From Halorussus rarus (GTDB lineage Archaea; Halobacteriota; Halobacteria; Halobacteriales; Haladaptataceae): a stretch of 64,000 nucleotides of DNA. Position 1 is the first letter of the stretch. The number at the start of each line of letters is the position of its first letter. Positions 34,050-43,762 of this stretch are shown in pieces. The stretch covers positions 682,001 through 746,000 of the forward strand of contig NZ_QPMJ01000001.1 of assembly GCF_003369835.1 (NCBI RefSeq). Direction: 5' to 3'. The position numbers were made by a program, and so were the translations under genes. A model generated the notes under the pieces. That model was not told the origin of the DNA and did not search any database. It was given only the letters and a program-made list of their open reading frames with translations.

Positions 34050-34451
34050 TCAGAGTTCCTCCGTTAGATCGATCGCCGCGTCTACAGCCTCCGCACCCTT
34101 CTCTACGCGCTCGCGGGCCTCCGCTCCGGACATGCCCGGACCGCTCACGCCGAACGTCACCGGCGTGTCGCGGTCGAGGCTCACGTCGGTCAGCCCCTTC
34201 GCGGTCGCGTCGGCGATGACGCGGTCGTGGTCGGTGTCGCCGGTCACGATGGTACCGACCACCGCGACGGCGTCGACGTCTTCGCGTCTGGCCAGCCGGT
34301 CGGCCGCGAGCGGGGCGTCGTACGCGCCGGGGACGCGGAGCGTGTCGACCACCTCCGCGCCGCGGTCGCCGGCCGCCTCGCGGGCGCGTTCCTCCATCTG
34401 CTCGGTCACCTCGCGGTTGAATCGCGAGACGACGAGCCCGAGAGCAACCAT
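34050..34451 (-). CDS. ribH: 6,7-dimethyl-8-ribityllumazine synthase
   Basis: The 133-residue enzyme catalyses the penultimate riboflavin step. Archaeal RibH landmarks are visible: LVVSRFNREVTEQM (6-19), VPGAYDAPLAA (about 41-51), GTIVTGDTDHDRV (catalytic His in DTDHD) and TPVTFGVSG. Length fits the short archaeal form. It is first in a two-gene unit with the aminotransferase and is divergent from the Agl23-like gene. Confidence 0.93.
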   Translation of the reverse strand: MVALGLVVSRFNREVTEQMEERAREAAGDRGAEVVDTLRVPGAYDAPLAADRLARREDVDAVAVVGTIVTGDTDHDRVIADATAKGLTDVSLDRDTPVTFGVSGPGMSGAEARERVEKGAEAVDAAIDLTEEL

Positions 34452-34531
34452 GCTCGGGACGAGGACTGGACCGGTAAAAGAACTACCGTTCTCCGGAAAA
34501 CTTGTATCCCTCGGGATGGTTCCCGGAAACG

Positions 34532-36397
34532 ATGACCGCAGACGAGCAGTCCGCGAGCGCCCGGCGGTGGACCCCCGACACCGTGACCGCGTTCGGTCGG
34601 ACGGTCGGCACCCGCACCGCCATCGCGGTGGTCGCGGTGACGCTGCTGGCGCTGTCGCTTCGCTTCTTCGCGCTCGGCGCCCGCGTGTTCCACTGGGACG
34701 AGGGCCGGGTCGGCTACTGGATCCTGCGTTACGCCGAGAACGGCATCTGGGAGTACCACGCCGTCATCCACGGTCCCTTCCTCTACCACGTGAACAAGTA
34801 CCTGTTCTGGCTGTTCGGCGCGAGCGACTTCGTGGCGAGGGTGCCCGTCGCGGTGGTCTCGGGGCTGCTCCCCGCGACCGCGTGGCTGTTCCGCGAGCGA
34901 CTCGGCCGGGTCGAGATGGTCGCGGTGGGGCTGTTCTTCGCGGTCAACCCCATCTCCCTGTACTACTCGCGGTTCATGCGCAACGACGTCCTGCTGGCGG
35001 CGTTCATGATCTACGCGCTGGCGTTCTACGTCCGGCTGTTCGACACCCGCAAACCGCGGTACCTCTACGCCGGGACGCTGATGCTCGCGCTGGCGTTCAC
35101 CACGAAGGAGAACGTCCTGGTCTACGTCGTGACGTGGCTGGGCGCCGCCGTCCTGCTGCTGGACCACCGGCTCCGGCTCGCCGACGACCGGGCGGCGGCA
35201 CTGCCCGGGCCGCTCCCCGACGCGGTCCGGGGTTATCGGTCGGCCCGCGACGACGGCCAGACACGGTTCGGGGCGTTCTACCGGGAAGTGGTCGTTCCTG
35301 TCGCACGGGCGGTCCTGTTTAGCCGGTGGACCATCCACGTTGTCGCCGGACTCGTCTTCTTCTTCGCGGTCGTAATCTTCTTCTACGCGCCGCGGTCGCG
35401 GGGCATCCCCGAACCCGGCCTCTGGAAGGCGTTCTCGAACCCAGGCATGTTCCCGGCGGTGATAGAGGAGGCGACCGTCGGGTCGTGGGAGTCGTTCGTC
35501 GGCAAGTGGGGCGAGGGTAACCAGACGGCGTACATCGGGACGCTCGAGTCGCTCGGCGCGGTGCTCTGGGCGGGCGCGCCCGTCCTGCTCGCGCTGTCGG
35601 TCGTCGGCTTCGTCGTCGACCGGTTCGCCGGCGACCGGCCGCGCGACCTGGTGGCGTTCGCCGGCTACTGGGGGTTCGTCAGCGTGCTGGGCTACCCCGT
35701 CATCGTGGAGAACGCCTTCCCGTGGGAGGTCGTCCACGCCGTGATCCCGCTGGCGATCCCGGCGGGGGTCGGCCTCGCCATCTTCGTCCGGTGGGGCGCG
35801 GAGTTCGTCGCCGACGGCGACGCGGTGAGCGCCACGCTCACCGCCCTCCTCGTGCTCGCGCTCGCCGGTCAGGTCGCGGCCGCCGCGGTCGACACCACGT
35901 ACCTCCACCCGGCCGACCGGTACCTCGACGACGCCGAGCAGAACGAGAACAAACTGCTCCAGTACGGTCAGCCCGCCGAGGGAATCCGCCCGACCCTCGA
36001 ACGGGTGCGCTACGCGGTGAACCGGAACGACGGGACCGACGTGCTGTACTACGGGTCGGACTTCTACGTGGCCGACGAGACGGAGAACGACCGCTGGGCT
36101 GCGGGCGGCGGCTGGTACGACCGGCTGCCGCTGCCGTGGTACACCGAGCAGTACGGCGCGGAAGTCGACAGCACCACGGACCTGAACGAGGTCGCCTCGA
36201 ACCCGCCGCCGGTCGTCGTCGCCCGCGCGGAGAACCGGGAGGCCGTGGCGCAGCGACTCGACGGCTACCGGGCGTTCGAGCACGAGCTCACCCTCTGGGG
36301 CAGCCGGACGGTCTTCTTCATCGACCGGGAGTACCTCGGGTCGGCGGGCGGCGCCGGGGGCCAGCAGCAGCGCAGCGTGGCTCCACCGAGCGTGTGA
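34532..36397 (+). CDS. Agl23-like polytopic membrane protein (TIGR03663; GT39/83-like fold)
   Basis: The 621-residue membrane protein has a first helix near residue 30, then FHWDEGRVGYW (about 56-66) whose Asp-Glu is the catalytic-type loop of dolichyl-phosphate-dependent glycosyltransferases. About 11-13 helices and a 150-residue extracellular C-terminal domain follow. In haloarchaea this family is annotated as flippase activity-associated protein Agl23 and is linked to surface glycosylation, but the reaction is unproven. ATG 34532 is chosen; the frame extends ten codons further to a TTG. Confidence 0.85.
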   Translation: MTADEQSASARRWTPDTVTAFGRTVGTRTAIAVVAVTLLALSLRFFALGARVFHWDEGRVGYWILRYAENGIWEYHAVIHGPFLYHVNKYLFWLFGASDFVARVPVAVVSGLLPATAWLFRERLGRVEMVAVGLFFAVNPISLYYSRFMRNDVLLAAFMIYALAFYVRLFDTRKPRYLYAGTLMLALAFTTKENVLVYVVTWLGAAVLLLDHRLRLADDRAAALPGPLPDAVRGYRSARDDGQTRFGAFYREVVVPVARAVLFSRWTIHVVAGLVFFFAVVIFFYAPRSRGIPEPGLWKAFSNPGMFPAVIEEATVGSWESFVGKWGEGNQTAYIGTLESLGAVLWAGAPVLLALSVVGFVVDRFAGDRPRDLVAFAGYWGFVSVLGYPVIVENAFPWEVVHAVIPLAIPAGVGLAIFVRWGAEFVADGDAVSATLTALLVLALAGQVAAAAVDTTYLHPADRYLDDAEQNENKLLQYGQPAEGIRPTLERVRYAVNRNDGTDVLYYGSDFYVADETENDRWAAGGGWYDRLPLPWYTEQYGAEVDSTTDLNEVASNPPPVVVARAENREAVAQRLDGYRAFEHELTLWGSRTVFFIDREYLGSAGGAGGQQQRSVAPPSV

Positions 36398-36546
36398 CCG
36401 GTTGCCATCGACTACAGTGCCGACTACGAACTACAGTGAGGCCACCGACTACGAGCGACTGACCTGCTGCCCAGTGGCCACGAACGTGTATATCTCTTGG
36501 CCGAGTTGGCAAATCTTATGCAGTGGCGTCCACAAGTACCGCCCAG

Positions 36547-37716
36547 ATGAGCGACAACGAGACGCTCGGCGTCGTGGGCGGCGGACAGCTCGGCCGGATG
36601 CTGGCGGAGGCGGCCGCCCCGCTCGGCGTCGAACTGGTCGTGCTCGACCCGACGCCCGACTGTCCGGCCTCCCTCGTCTCCCGGGACCAGGTCGTCGGCG
36701 AGTTCGACGACGAGGCGGCGGTCCGGGAGCTGGCCGAGCGCGCCGACTACCTGACCTACGAGATCGAACTGGCCGACCCCGACCTGCTGGCGGCCGTCGA
36801 GCGCGAGTACGGCGTTCCCGTGAACCCCGACCCCGAGACGCTCCGGACCATCCAGGACAAACTGGTCCAGAAGGAGACGCTGCGCGAGGCCGGGATTCCC
36901 GTGCCCGAGTTCCGGCGGGTCGACGACCGCGAGGACCTGGAGGCGGCGGTCGACGCGTTCGGCTACCCGGTCATGCTGAAGGCCCGCGAGGGCGGCTACG
37001 ACGGCCGGGGGAACGTCCCGGTCGAAGACGAGGGCGATATCGACGAGGCGCTGGCCGAAATCGAGGCCACGACCGACGGCGACGGAGCGCGCGCGATGGT
37101 CGAGGAGTTCGTCGACTTCGAGCGGGAGGTCTCGGTCATCGGGGTGAAAGGGGACGACGAGACCGCGACCTTCCCGCTGGGCGAGAACGTCCACCGCGAG
37201 GAGATTCTCCGCGAGACGGTCGTGCCGGCCCGGACCGACGAGGAAGTCGCCGACCGCGCCCGCGAGGTAGCCGAGGACGTGCTCGACCTGCTGTCTGGAC
37301 GCGGCGTCTACGGTATCGAACTGTTCGAAACCCCTGATGGGGAAATCCTGGTCAACGAGATCGCTCCCCGGCCCCACAACTCCGGCCACTACACCATCGA
37401 GGGCGCGCTGACCTCCCAGTTCGAGCAGCACGCCCGCGCCGTGACCGGTCGGCCGCTCGGCGCGACCGACCTCCGGAGCCCGGTGGTGTCGGCGAACATC
37501 CTCGGCGACGACGGCGAGCGCCGGCCCGCCGAGACATCAGGCGAGGAGGCGATTCTGGCCGCGCCCGGCGCGAGCTACCACTGGTACGGCAAGCACGAGG
37601 TGTACCCGCTCCGGAAGATGGGCCACCTCACGCTGGTGGGCGGCTGCGACGAAGATGGTCCTGACCGGCTGCTGCAGGCGGCCCGCGACCTGCGCGACGA
37701 GGTGACCTTCGAATGA
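36547..37716 (+). CDS. purK: N5-carboxyaminoimidazole ribonucleotide synthase
   Basis: The 389-residue ATP-grasp enzyme carboxylates AIR with bicarbonate in purine synthesis. The start GVVGGGQLGRMLAEAA (about 7-22), LKAREGGYDGRGN (ATP-grasp glycine loop) and VNEIAPRPHNSGHYTI (metal-binding and substrate end) are PurK signatures. ATG 36547 is chosen over a GTG at 36523; a TATA-like CTTATGC lies about 30 nt before it. The stop overlaps purE by 4 bp. Confidence 0.95.
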   Translation: MSDNETLGVVGGGQLGRMLAEAAAPLGVELVVLDPTPDCPASLVSRDQVVGEFDDEAAVRELAERADYLTYEIELADPDLLAAVEREYGVPVNPDPETLRTIQDKLVQKETLREAGIPVPEFRRVDDREDLEAAVDAFGYPVMLKAREGGYDGRGNVPVEDEGDIDEALAEIEATTDGDGARAMVEEFVDFEREVSVIGVKGDDETATFPLGENVHREEILRETVVPARTDEEVADRAREVAEDVLDLLSGRGVYGIELFETPDGEILVNEIAPRPHNSGHYTIEGALTSQFEQHARAVTGRPLGATDLRSPVVSANILGDDGERRPAETSGEEAILAAPGASYHWYGKHEVYPLRKMGHLTLVGGCDEDGPDRLLQAARDLRDEVTFE

Positions 37717-38348
37717 GCGAGAGCGAACTCCAGCGACTCATCGACGACCTGCGAGCCGAGGCGGAGACCGACAGAGACCCCGAGGACACACCCGAAATCG
37801 GGATTATCATGGGGAGCGACTCGGACCTCGACGTGATGGCCGGGTCCGACGACTCCCCGGGCGCCTACGACGCGCTGACCGACCTGGGCTTCGAGGAGGT
37901 CACCGACTACGACGACCCGCCCGAGGCCCGGTTCACCTTCGAGACGTACGTGGTGTCGGCCCACCGCACGCCCGAACTGATGTACGCCTACGCCGAGACG
38001 GCCGAGGAGCGCGGGCTGGACGTGATCGTCGCGGGCGCCGGCGGCAAGTCGGCCGACCTGCCGAACATGACCGCGTCGCTGGCGTACCCGCTTCCCGTCG
38101 TCGGCGTCCCGGTCCAGGAGAAGTCGCTGCCCTCGGTCGTCGGGATGCCGACGGGCGCACCCATCGTCGCGGTGGACGCCGGCAAGTCGTTCAACGCGGC
38201 GCTGTCGGCGGTCCAGGTGCTGGCCCGCCAGCACGAGGAGTTGCGCGACGAACTCGTCGCGTACCACGACGACCTCCGGGAGGGCGTCGCCGACGTCTCG
38301 CGGCGGCTCCACGAGCGAGGGACGCCCGGCTTCCGCGACGGAGAGTAG
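37713..38348 (+). CDS. purE: N5-carboxyaminoimidazole ribonucleotide mutase
   Basis: The 211-residue enzyme moves the carboxylate from N5-CAIR to CAIR and works directly after PurK. It has GSDSDLDVMAGS (substrate phosphate loop), VVSAHRTPELMYAYA (catalytic His) and IVAGAGGKSADLPNMTAS. The N-terminal 28 residues and the segment around DDSPGAYDALTDLGFEE are longer than in bacterial PurE, common in haloarchaea. Overlap with purK (ATGA) shows an operon. Confidence 0.95.
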   Translation: MSESELQRLIDDLRAEAETDRDPEDTPEIGIIMGSDSDLDVMAGSDDSPGAYDALTDLGFEEVTDYDDPPEARFTFETYVVSAHRTPELMYAYAETAEERGLDVIVAGAGGKSADLPNMTASLAYPLPVVGVPVQEKSLPSVVGMPTGAPIVAVDAGKSFNAALSAVQVLARQHEELRDELVAYHDDLREGVADVSRRLHERGTPGFRDGE

Positions 38349-38602
38349 GAGACCCGAGACGTCGCCCGTCGGCGTCGACTCGTTCTCGACGGCGATATCG
38401 ACCGGTATCGCGGTTCGTCCCACCGGTTCCGCCGGTTTGCCGGGCTTAACGTCAGTCCGGGGAACTGACGACCCCGACGTAGCGCCGGTTAGCGCCGAGA
38501 GGTCGGGACGCCCGCACGGAAACATTTCGTTTCCCGACAGAAACCGCCAAGCCGGCGAAAGGGAGCCGAGGCGGCCAGATTCGTCGGAATCGCAAGAATC
38601 AA

Positions 38603-38642
38603 CGCTTATAGGGGTGCGCTCATAATCTCGGGATGGTAGGAG
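38603..38642 (+). promoter_or_regulatory. Promoter and Shine-Dalgarno of the nuo operon
   Basis: CGCTTATA (38603-38610) is a TATA element, and GGAG at 38639-38642 sits nine bases before the nuoA ATG at 38652. A leader of about 15-20 nt with ribosome-binding site is thus expected, unlike most starts in this window. The rest of the 303-bp gap after purE (38349-38602) shows no gene. Confidence 0.5.
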
Positions 38643-38651
38643 AATATCGGC

Positions 38652-39065
38652 ATGAATCCATGGATAGCGATTGGCGCGCTGGCGCTGGTGGGGCTGTTGA
38701 TTCCGGCGGGGATGATGACCCTGTCCAGCCTGCTCCGGCCCACCGTGCCCGAGAAAGGAAAAACCACCACCTACGAGAGCGGCGAGGTGCCGACGGGCGG
38801 CACGCGCATCCGCTTTAACATCCAGTACTACATGGTTGCGCTGCTGTTCGTCGTGTTCGACATCGAGACCGTCCTCATCTTTCCCTGGACGGTCATCTAC
38901 GAGCGCGCGGTCTCGATGGAGGGCGTGGGCCTGACGGGGGCCCTGCTGCCGATGTTGATATTCATCGGCGTTCTCGTCGTCGGTCTCGGCTGGGCGTGGC
39001 GCAACGGCGCCGTCCGGTGGGTGAAGAACCCCGAGCGTTCGCAACGGAGCGTGGAACGACAATGA
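38652..39065 (+). CDS. nuoA: NADH-quinone oxidoreductase-like subunit A
   Basis: This 137-residue membrane subunit has three helices. The conserved loop KTTTYESGEVPTGGTRIRFN and the acidic helix VVFDIETVLIFPW are the NuoA/ND3 signature; the ESGE segment is the mobile quinone-site loop (with Gly where many bacterial proteins have Cys). It opens an 11-gene cluster with 4-bp overlaps to the next gene. It is part of the proton-pumping respiratory complex. Confidence 0.95.
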   Translation: MNPWIAIGALALVGLLIPAGMMTLSSLLRPTVPEKGKTTTYESGEVPTGGTRIRFNIQYYMVALLFVVFDIETVLIFPWTVIYERAVSMEGVGLTGALLPMLIFIGVLVVGLGWAWRNGAVRWVKNPERSQRSVERQ

Positions 39066-39766
39066 GTAACGAACCACGGGAGAACATTCACGGTAGCACA
39101 GACCCGCAGACCAAGACCCGGGAGGCGCGGACGGGCCCGGGCCTCGACAACCGCTTCAACTCGAAGCTCCGGGAGGCGTTCGGCTCGTCGCCGTTCATCC
39201 TCACGAAGTTCGACAAGTTCATGAACTGGGTGCGGGGGTCGTCGATGTTCATGCTGCAGTTCGGTATCGCGTGCTGCAGCATCGAGATGATGCACACCTA
39301 CGCGGTCAAGCACGACCTCGACCGCTTCGGGTCGGGCGTCCCCCGGGCGTCGCCGCGGCAGGCCGACGTGATGATCGTGCCCGGGACCATCGTCTCGAAG
39401 TTCGCCCCCCGCATGAAGCGGGTGTACGACCAGATGCCCGAGCCCAAGTTCGTCGTGAACATGGGCTCGTGCGCCATCTCGGGCGGCCCGTTCCAGGAGG
39501 GGTACAACGTCATCAAGGGCGCCGAGGAGGTCATCCCGGTCGACATCCACGTCCCGGGCTGCCCGCCCCGCCCCGAGGCGTTGGTCTACGGCGTCGTGAA
39601 GCTCCAGGAGCGCATCGCCAACGGCGAGTCGAGCCCGGTCACGGTCAAGCCCTACGAGCTCGAGCAGTTCGGCGACCTTGAGCGCGACGAGCTCGTCGAG
39701 AAGCTCGCCGACGACATCGACGAGGACACCCTCGTGATGCGGTACAACTGGGCTGATTCGCCATGA
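39062..39766 (+). CDS. nuoB: NADH-quinone oxidoreductase-like subunit B
   Basis: The 234-residue subunit holds iron-sulfur cluster N2 at the quinone site. All four ligands are visible: adjacent Cys71-Cys72 in [10 protein letters not shown], Cys137 in [12 protein letters not shown] and Cys167 in [11 protein letters not shown]. About 40 polar residues precede the core, and the C-terminal 60 residues are a haloarchaeal extension. It overlaps nuoA and nuoCD by 4 bp. Confidence 0.96.
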   Translation: MSNEPRENIHGSTDPQTKTREARTGPGLDNRFNSKLREAFGSSPFILTKFDKFMNWVRGSSMFMLQFGIACCSIEMMHTYAVKHDLDRFGSGVPRASPRQADVMIVPGTIVSKFAPRMKRVYDQMPEPKFVVNMGSCAISGGPFQEGYNVIKGAEEVIPVDIHVPGCPPRPEALVYGVVKLQERIANGESSPVTVKPYELEQFGDLERDELVEKLADDIDEDTLVMRYNWADSP

Positions 39767-41430
39767 GCCTGGAGAAGCACAGCGCCGACGTCGGCGTCAC
39801 CGAGGACGGCGTCGACTACGACGAACTCGAAGCGCTGCTCGGCGAGCGGGTCATCGACCGCGAGACCCACCTCAACGCCGAGGGGTTCGTCGTCCGGCCC
39901 GACGAGGTCGAGGGGACGCTCGAGCTCCTCCGGGAGGAGGCGGGCTTCGACCACCTCTCGATGGTGACCGCTCAGGACTACCCGGACCGCTACGAGAGCA
40001 TCTACCACCTCACGAAGTACGACGACCGGACCCAGGAGGTCAGCGTGGTCGTCCCGACCGACCCGGAGAACCCGACCAGCGAGTCGGCCGCGTCGGTGTA
40101 CAAGACCGCCGAGTGGCACGAGCGCGAGGCGTACGACCTCGTGGGCGTCGACTACGAGAACCACCCCGACCTCCGGCGCATCCTGCTGCCCGAGACCTGG
40201 CAGGGCCACCCGCTGAGCTCGGACTACGACCAGGACAAGCCCCAGCTGGTCACGCTCGACGAACACGTCAACCCGCTCGCGGAGTCCTCGAAGGACAGCG
40301 AGTCGGACACGATGTTCCTCAACATCGGGCCCCACCACCCCGCGACCCACGGCGTGCTCCACGTCAAGGCCGTCCTCGACGGCGAGCAGGTCGCCGACGT
40401 CGAACCCGACATCGGCTACCTCCACCGCTGCGAGGAGCAGATGGCCCAGCAGGGTACGTACCGCCACCAGATCATGCCGTACCCCGACCGGTGGGACTAC
40501 TCGTCGGCGGGGCTGCTCAACGAGTGGGCGTACGCCCGCGTGGCCGAGGACCTCAACGACATCGAGGTGCCCGAGTACGCCCAGATCGTCCGGACGATGG
40601 GCGCCGAGCTCTGCCGCATCGCGGCCCACATGCTCGCGCTCGGCACGTTCTGTCTCGACATCTACGGCGACTTCACCGCCATCTTCATGTACGCCATGCG
40701 CGACCGCGAGAAGGTCCAGAACATCCTGGAGGACCTGACCGGCCAGCGCATGATGTTCAACTACTTCCGGCTCGGCGGCGTCGTCTGGGACCTGCCCGAG
40801 CCCCGCGAGGAGTTCTTCGCGAAGATCCGGGACTTCATCGACGACCTGCCCGAGACCCTCGAGGAGTACCACGACCTCATCACGGGCAACGAGATCTTCC
40901 AGACCCGGACCATCAACACCGGCGTCCTCGAACCCGAGGTGGCAAAGCAGTACGGCTGCACGGGGCCGGTCGCCCGCGGCTCGGGCGTCGACTACGACCT
41001 GCGCCGCGACGACCCCTACGGCTACTACGACGAGCTCGACTGGGACGTCGTCACCGAGGACGGCTGCGACAACTTCGCCCGGCTGCTCGTGCGCATGCGC
41101 GAAGTCGAGGAGTCGGCGAAGATCATCAGCCAGTGCGTCGACCTGCTCGAGGACTGGCCGGAGGACGAGCGCAACATCCAGTCCAACGTCCCCCGGACGC
41201 TCAAGCCCGACCCCGACACCGAGGTCTACCGGGCCGTCGAGGGCGCGAAGGGCGAGCTCGGCATCTACATCCGGTCGGACGGCACCGACAAGCCCGGCCG
41301 GTTCAAGATCCGGAGCCCCTGCTTCAACAACCTCCACTCGCTGGAGGCGATGGCAGAGGGCGAGTACGTCCCGGACCTCGTCGCCGCGCTGGGTAGCCTC
41401 GACGTGATCCTCGGGGAGGTGGACCGCTAA
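39763..41430 (+). CDS. nuoCD: Fused subunits C and D of the Nuo complex
   Basis: The 555-residue protein joins NuoC (about 1-160, ending with EREAYDLVGVDYENHPDLRRIL) to the 49-kDa-type NuoD (about 180-555). NuoD begins NIGPHHPATHGVL and has GYLHRCEEQMA and RSPCFNNL near the end; these residues line the quinone-reduction cavity and derive from the NiFe hydrogenase large subunit. C-D fusion is known in some bacteria and common in haloarchaea. Confidence 0.95.
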   Translation: MSLEKHSADVGVTEDGVDYDELEALLGERVIDRETHLNAEGFVVRPDEVEGTLELLREEAGFDHLSMVTAQDYPDRYESIYHLTKYDDRTQEVSVVVPTDPENPTSESAASVYKTAEWHEREAYDLVGVDYENHPDLRRILLPETWQGHPLSSDYDQDKPQLVTLDEHVNPLAESSKDSESDTMFLNIGPHHPATHGVLHVKAVLDGEQVADVEPDIGYLHRCEEQMAQQGTYRHQIMPYPDRWDYSSAGLLNEWAYARVAEDLNDIEVPEYAQIVRTMGAELCRIAAHMLALGTFCLDIYGDFTAIFMYAMRDREKVQNILEDLTGQRMMFNYFRLGGVVWDLPEPREEFFAKIRDFIDDLPETLEEYHDLITGNEIFQTRTINTGVLEPEVAKQYGCTGPVARGSGVDYDLRRDDPYGYYDELDWDVVTEDGCDNFARLLVRMREVEESAKIISQCVDLLEDWPEDERNIQSNVPRTLKPDPDTEVYRAVEGAKGELGIYIRSDGTDKPGRFKIRSPCFNNLHSLEAMAEGEYVPDLVAALGSLDVILGEVDR

Positions 41431-42521
41431 TGGTTCCGCTCGTCCCCCTCCAGAACCAGGCCGGCCCGCTGCTGCCCGAGACCATCGGCCGGTGGCTGTT
41501 CGGCGGGGACCTGGCGATCTGGCAGGAGGCCATCGCGGCGTTCATCGGCGCGTTCATCATCGCCAACATCATGCTGGCCAACGCCGGCGTCGCCGGACCG
41601 TGGGCCAAGCGGAAGATCACCGCGGCGTTCACCGACCGCATCGCGGTCAACCGCCACGGTCCCGCGGGGCTGCTCATCATCCCGGCCGCCGCGGTCCAGC
41701 TGATGGCCAAGGAGCTCATCATCCCGGACGGCGTCGACCGTCCGGCGTACGACCTGGCGCCCATCGTGCTGGCGTCGTCGGCGCTCATCGGGTTCGCGGT
41801 CGTCCCGATGGGGTCGATCTTCGGCATCAACCTCCAGCTGGCCGATCCCGAGAGCGGTGCGGTGTACATCTTCGCGGCCGCGTCCATCGCGACCCTCGGG
41901 CTGGCGATGGCCGGCTACGCGTCGAACAACAAGTACTCGCTGATGGGCGGCCTGCGCGCCATCGCGCAGAACATCGCCTACGAGATTCCGCTGGTCGTCA
42001 CCGCGGCGTCGGTCATCCTGTTCACGGGCACGCTCCAGATGAGCGAGATCGTCGCCCAGCAGGCCGAACCGCTGGTGACGGTCGCCGGAATCACGATCCC
42101 GTCGTGGTTCGCGTTCGTCAACCCGTTCGCGTTCGTGCTGTTCGTGGTGGCGAACCTCGCGGAGGTCGGACGCAACCCGTTCGACATCCCGGAGGCGCCG
42201 ACCGAGATCGTGGCCGGGTACATGACCGAGTACTCGAGCATCTACTTCGTCCTGTTCTACATGGGCGAGTTCATCCACATCTTCCTCGGCGGCGCCATCA
42301 TCACGACCTTCTTCCTCGGCGGCCCCGCGGGTCCGGTGCTGCCCGGGTTCGTCTGGTTCCTCATCAAGATCTGGGCCGTCTTCCTGTTCACCCAGTGGGC
42401 GCGGTCGGCCGTGCCGCGCGTCCGCATCGACCAGCTCATCGAGATCGGCTGGAAGGGCATGCTCGTGCTGAGCTTCGCCAACCTGGTGCTCACGGCCGTC
42501 ATCGTCGGGGTGATGCTCTAA
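41430..42521 (+). CDS. nuoH: Nuo subunit H
   Basis: The 363-residue ND1-type subunit has about eight helices and forms the entrance of the quinone chamber. Signature segments are YASNNKYSLMGGLRAIAQ, AEVGRNPFDIPEAPTEIVAG and RIDQLIEIGWK. Its start shares the A of the nuoCD stop (TAATG), and its stop shares the A of the nuoI ATG, so the genes are translationally coupled. Confidence 0.96.
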   Translation: MVPLVPLQNQAGPLLPETIGRWLFGGDLAIWQEAIAAFIGAFIIANIMLANAGVAGPWAKRKITAAFTDRIAVNRHGPAGLLIIPAAAVQLMAKELIIPDGVDRPAYDLAPIVLASSALIGFAVVPMGSIFGINLQLADPESGAVYIFAAASIATLGLAMAGYASNNKYSLMGGLRAIAQNIAYEIPLVVTAASVILFTGTLQMSEIVAQQAEPLVTVAGITIPSWFAFVNPFAFVLFVVANLAEVGRNPFDIPEAPTEIVAGYMTEYSSIYFVLFYMGEFIHIFLGGAIITTFFLGGPAGPVLPGFVWFLIKIWAVFLFTQWARSAVPRVRIDQLIEIGWKGMLVLSFANLVLTAVIVGVML

Positions 42522-42982
42522 TGATCGGAGTCCTCAAGTCAATGGCGACGACGCTGAAGCACGCACTGGACGGGTCCACGTTCACGGTCGAGTACCCGGA
42601 CGTGGCGCCCGAAGTAAGCCCCCGGTTCCGCGGGGTCCACAAGTTCAGCCAGGAGCGCTGCATCTGGTGTCGCCAGTGCGAGAACGTCTGTCCGAACGAC
42701 ACGATCCAGATCGTGCAGGACGACCAGCGCAACGGCGAGGAGTACAACCTCCACATCGGCCAGTGCATCTACTGCCGGCTGTGCGAGGAGGTCTGTCCGG
42801 TCGACGCCATCCTGCTGACCGAGAACTTCGAGTTCACGGGCGACACCAAGGACGACCTCGTGTACAACAAGGAGCAGCTCAAGAACGTCCCCTGGTACAA
42901 GGACATCGACCCCCTCGAATCCCGCGAACCCGACCGCGGCGCGTGGATCGGCGAGGGCGAGGGCGAGGTGGACTACCAGTAA
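42521..42982 (+). CDS. nuoI: Nuo subunit I (two 4Fe-4S ferredoxin)
   Basis: The 153-residue iron-sulfur subunit carries two complete CxxCxxCxxxCP motifs, Cys47-50-53-57 and Cys82-85-88-92, for clusters N6a and N6b on the electron route to N2. The N-terminus FTVEYPDVAPEVSPRFRG is typical. As no NuoEFG genes are present, a reduced ferredoxin or other donor may deliver electrons here. The ATG directly overlaps the nuoH stop. A second ATG lies at codon 8. Confidence 0.95.
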   Translation: MIGVLKSMATTLKHALDGSTFTVEYPDVAPEVSPRFRGVHKFSQERCIWCRQCENVCPNDTIQIVQDDQRNGEEYNLHIGQCIYCRLCEEVCPVDAILLTENFEFTGDTKDDLVYNKEQLKNVPWYKDIDPLESREPDRGAWIGEGEGEVDYQ

Positions 42983-43034
42983 GTCCGTCTCGAAACGTTA
43001 AAAGGCGGATTACGAGAATTTCAAGGTGACTGAA

Positions 43035-43301
43035 ATGGTATACGAGACACTCACGTTCGGACTGTTCGCGCTCGTCACGATCGCGAGCAGTCTGGGCGTC
43101 GTCCTGGCGCGGGACGTGTGGCACTCGGCGTTACTGCTGGGCGTCGCGCTGCTCTCAGTCGCGGTCCACTACGTGATGTTACAGGCCGAGTTCCTCGCCG
43201 CGATGCAGGTGCTGGTCTACGTGGGCGGCGTACTCGTCCTCATCACGTTCGCCGTGATGCTGACGCGCCAGGCTGACACGGAGGAGGTATCGAACGCATG
43301 A
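43035..43301 (+). CDS. nuoJ1: Nuo subunit J, N-terminal part
   Basis: From ATG 43035 the product has 88 residues and three helices, with ARDVWHSALLLGVALLSVAVHY and EFLAAMQVLVYVGGVLVLITFAVML, matching the first half of NuoJ/ND6 including the pi-bulge helix. A GTG nine bases upstream is an alternative start. The 52-bp gap before it contains GTTAAAAGG, a possible internal promoter. It overlaps nuoJ2 by 4 bp. Confidence 0.9.
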   Translation: MVYETLTFGLFALVTIASSLGVVLARDVWHSALLLGVALLSVAVHYVMLQAEFLAAMQVLVYVGGVLVLITFAVMLTRQADTEEVSNA

Positions 43302-43762
43302 GCGGATACGACGACGACCGCGAGGAGCGGGGCCTCAGCGCCGACCCCGACGTCGGCGACCGAGGTCGACTGTGGCCGGGCGTGGCCGCGGTCGCGCTGT
43401 TCGCGGTGATGGCGTGGGTCTTCGTCGGCGCCGAGTTCGGCGAGGCCGCCGCGAGTTTCGCGGGCGACGCGGGCGTCACCGCGAGCATCGGCTACGCGAT
43501 GTTCAACATCGCCGCCCAGAACGCCGTGCCCAGCGAGGGGTTCCTGATCCCCTTCGAGGTCATCGACCTCGTGCTGGTCGCGGCGCTGGTCGGCGCGGTG
43601 ATGCTGGCCCGCCGGGACGACGGCGGCGAGATCACGTCGGCGCTGCGCTCGGACGCGGTCGAGCAGGAGTCGACGCCCGGCGAGGTCGTGGCGGACGGCG
43701 GTGAGCGAACGTCGACGGACGAGCGGAGCGAGTCCGTCGGAAGCGAGGAGGTGGACGACTGA
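43298..43762 (+). CDS. nuoJ2: Nuo subunit J, C-terminal part
   Basis: This 154-residue protein supplies the last NuoJ helices as a separate polypeptide. It has an acidic N-terminus, a helix (AVALFAVMAWVFVG), the segment VPSEGFLIPFEVIDLVLVAALVGAVMLAR typical of the NuoJ C-terminus, and a polar acidic tail of about 45 residues. With nuoJ1 it makes a split ND6, a known haloarchaeal trait. Confidence 0.85.
   Translation: MSGYDDDREERGLSADPDVGDRGRLWPGVAAVALFAVMAWVFVGAEFGEAAASFAGDAGVTASIGYAMFNIAAQNAVPSEGFLIPFEVIDLVLVAALVGAVMLARRDDGGEITSALRSDAVEQESTPGEVVADGGERTSTDERSESVGSEEVDD

Noticed and set aside
36398-36546. Short repeated CGACTAC words before purK
   Set aside because: Three scattered 7-base matches in GC-rich DNA are not enough to call a repeat or operator.
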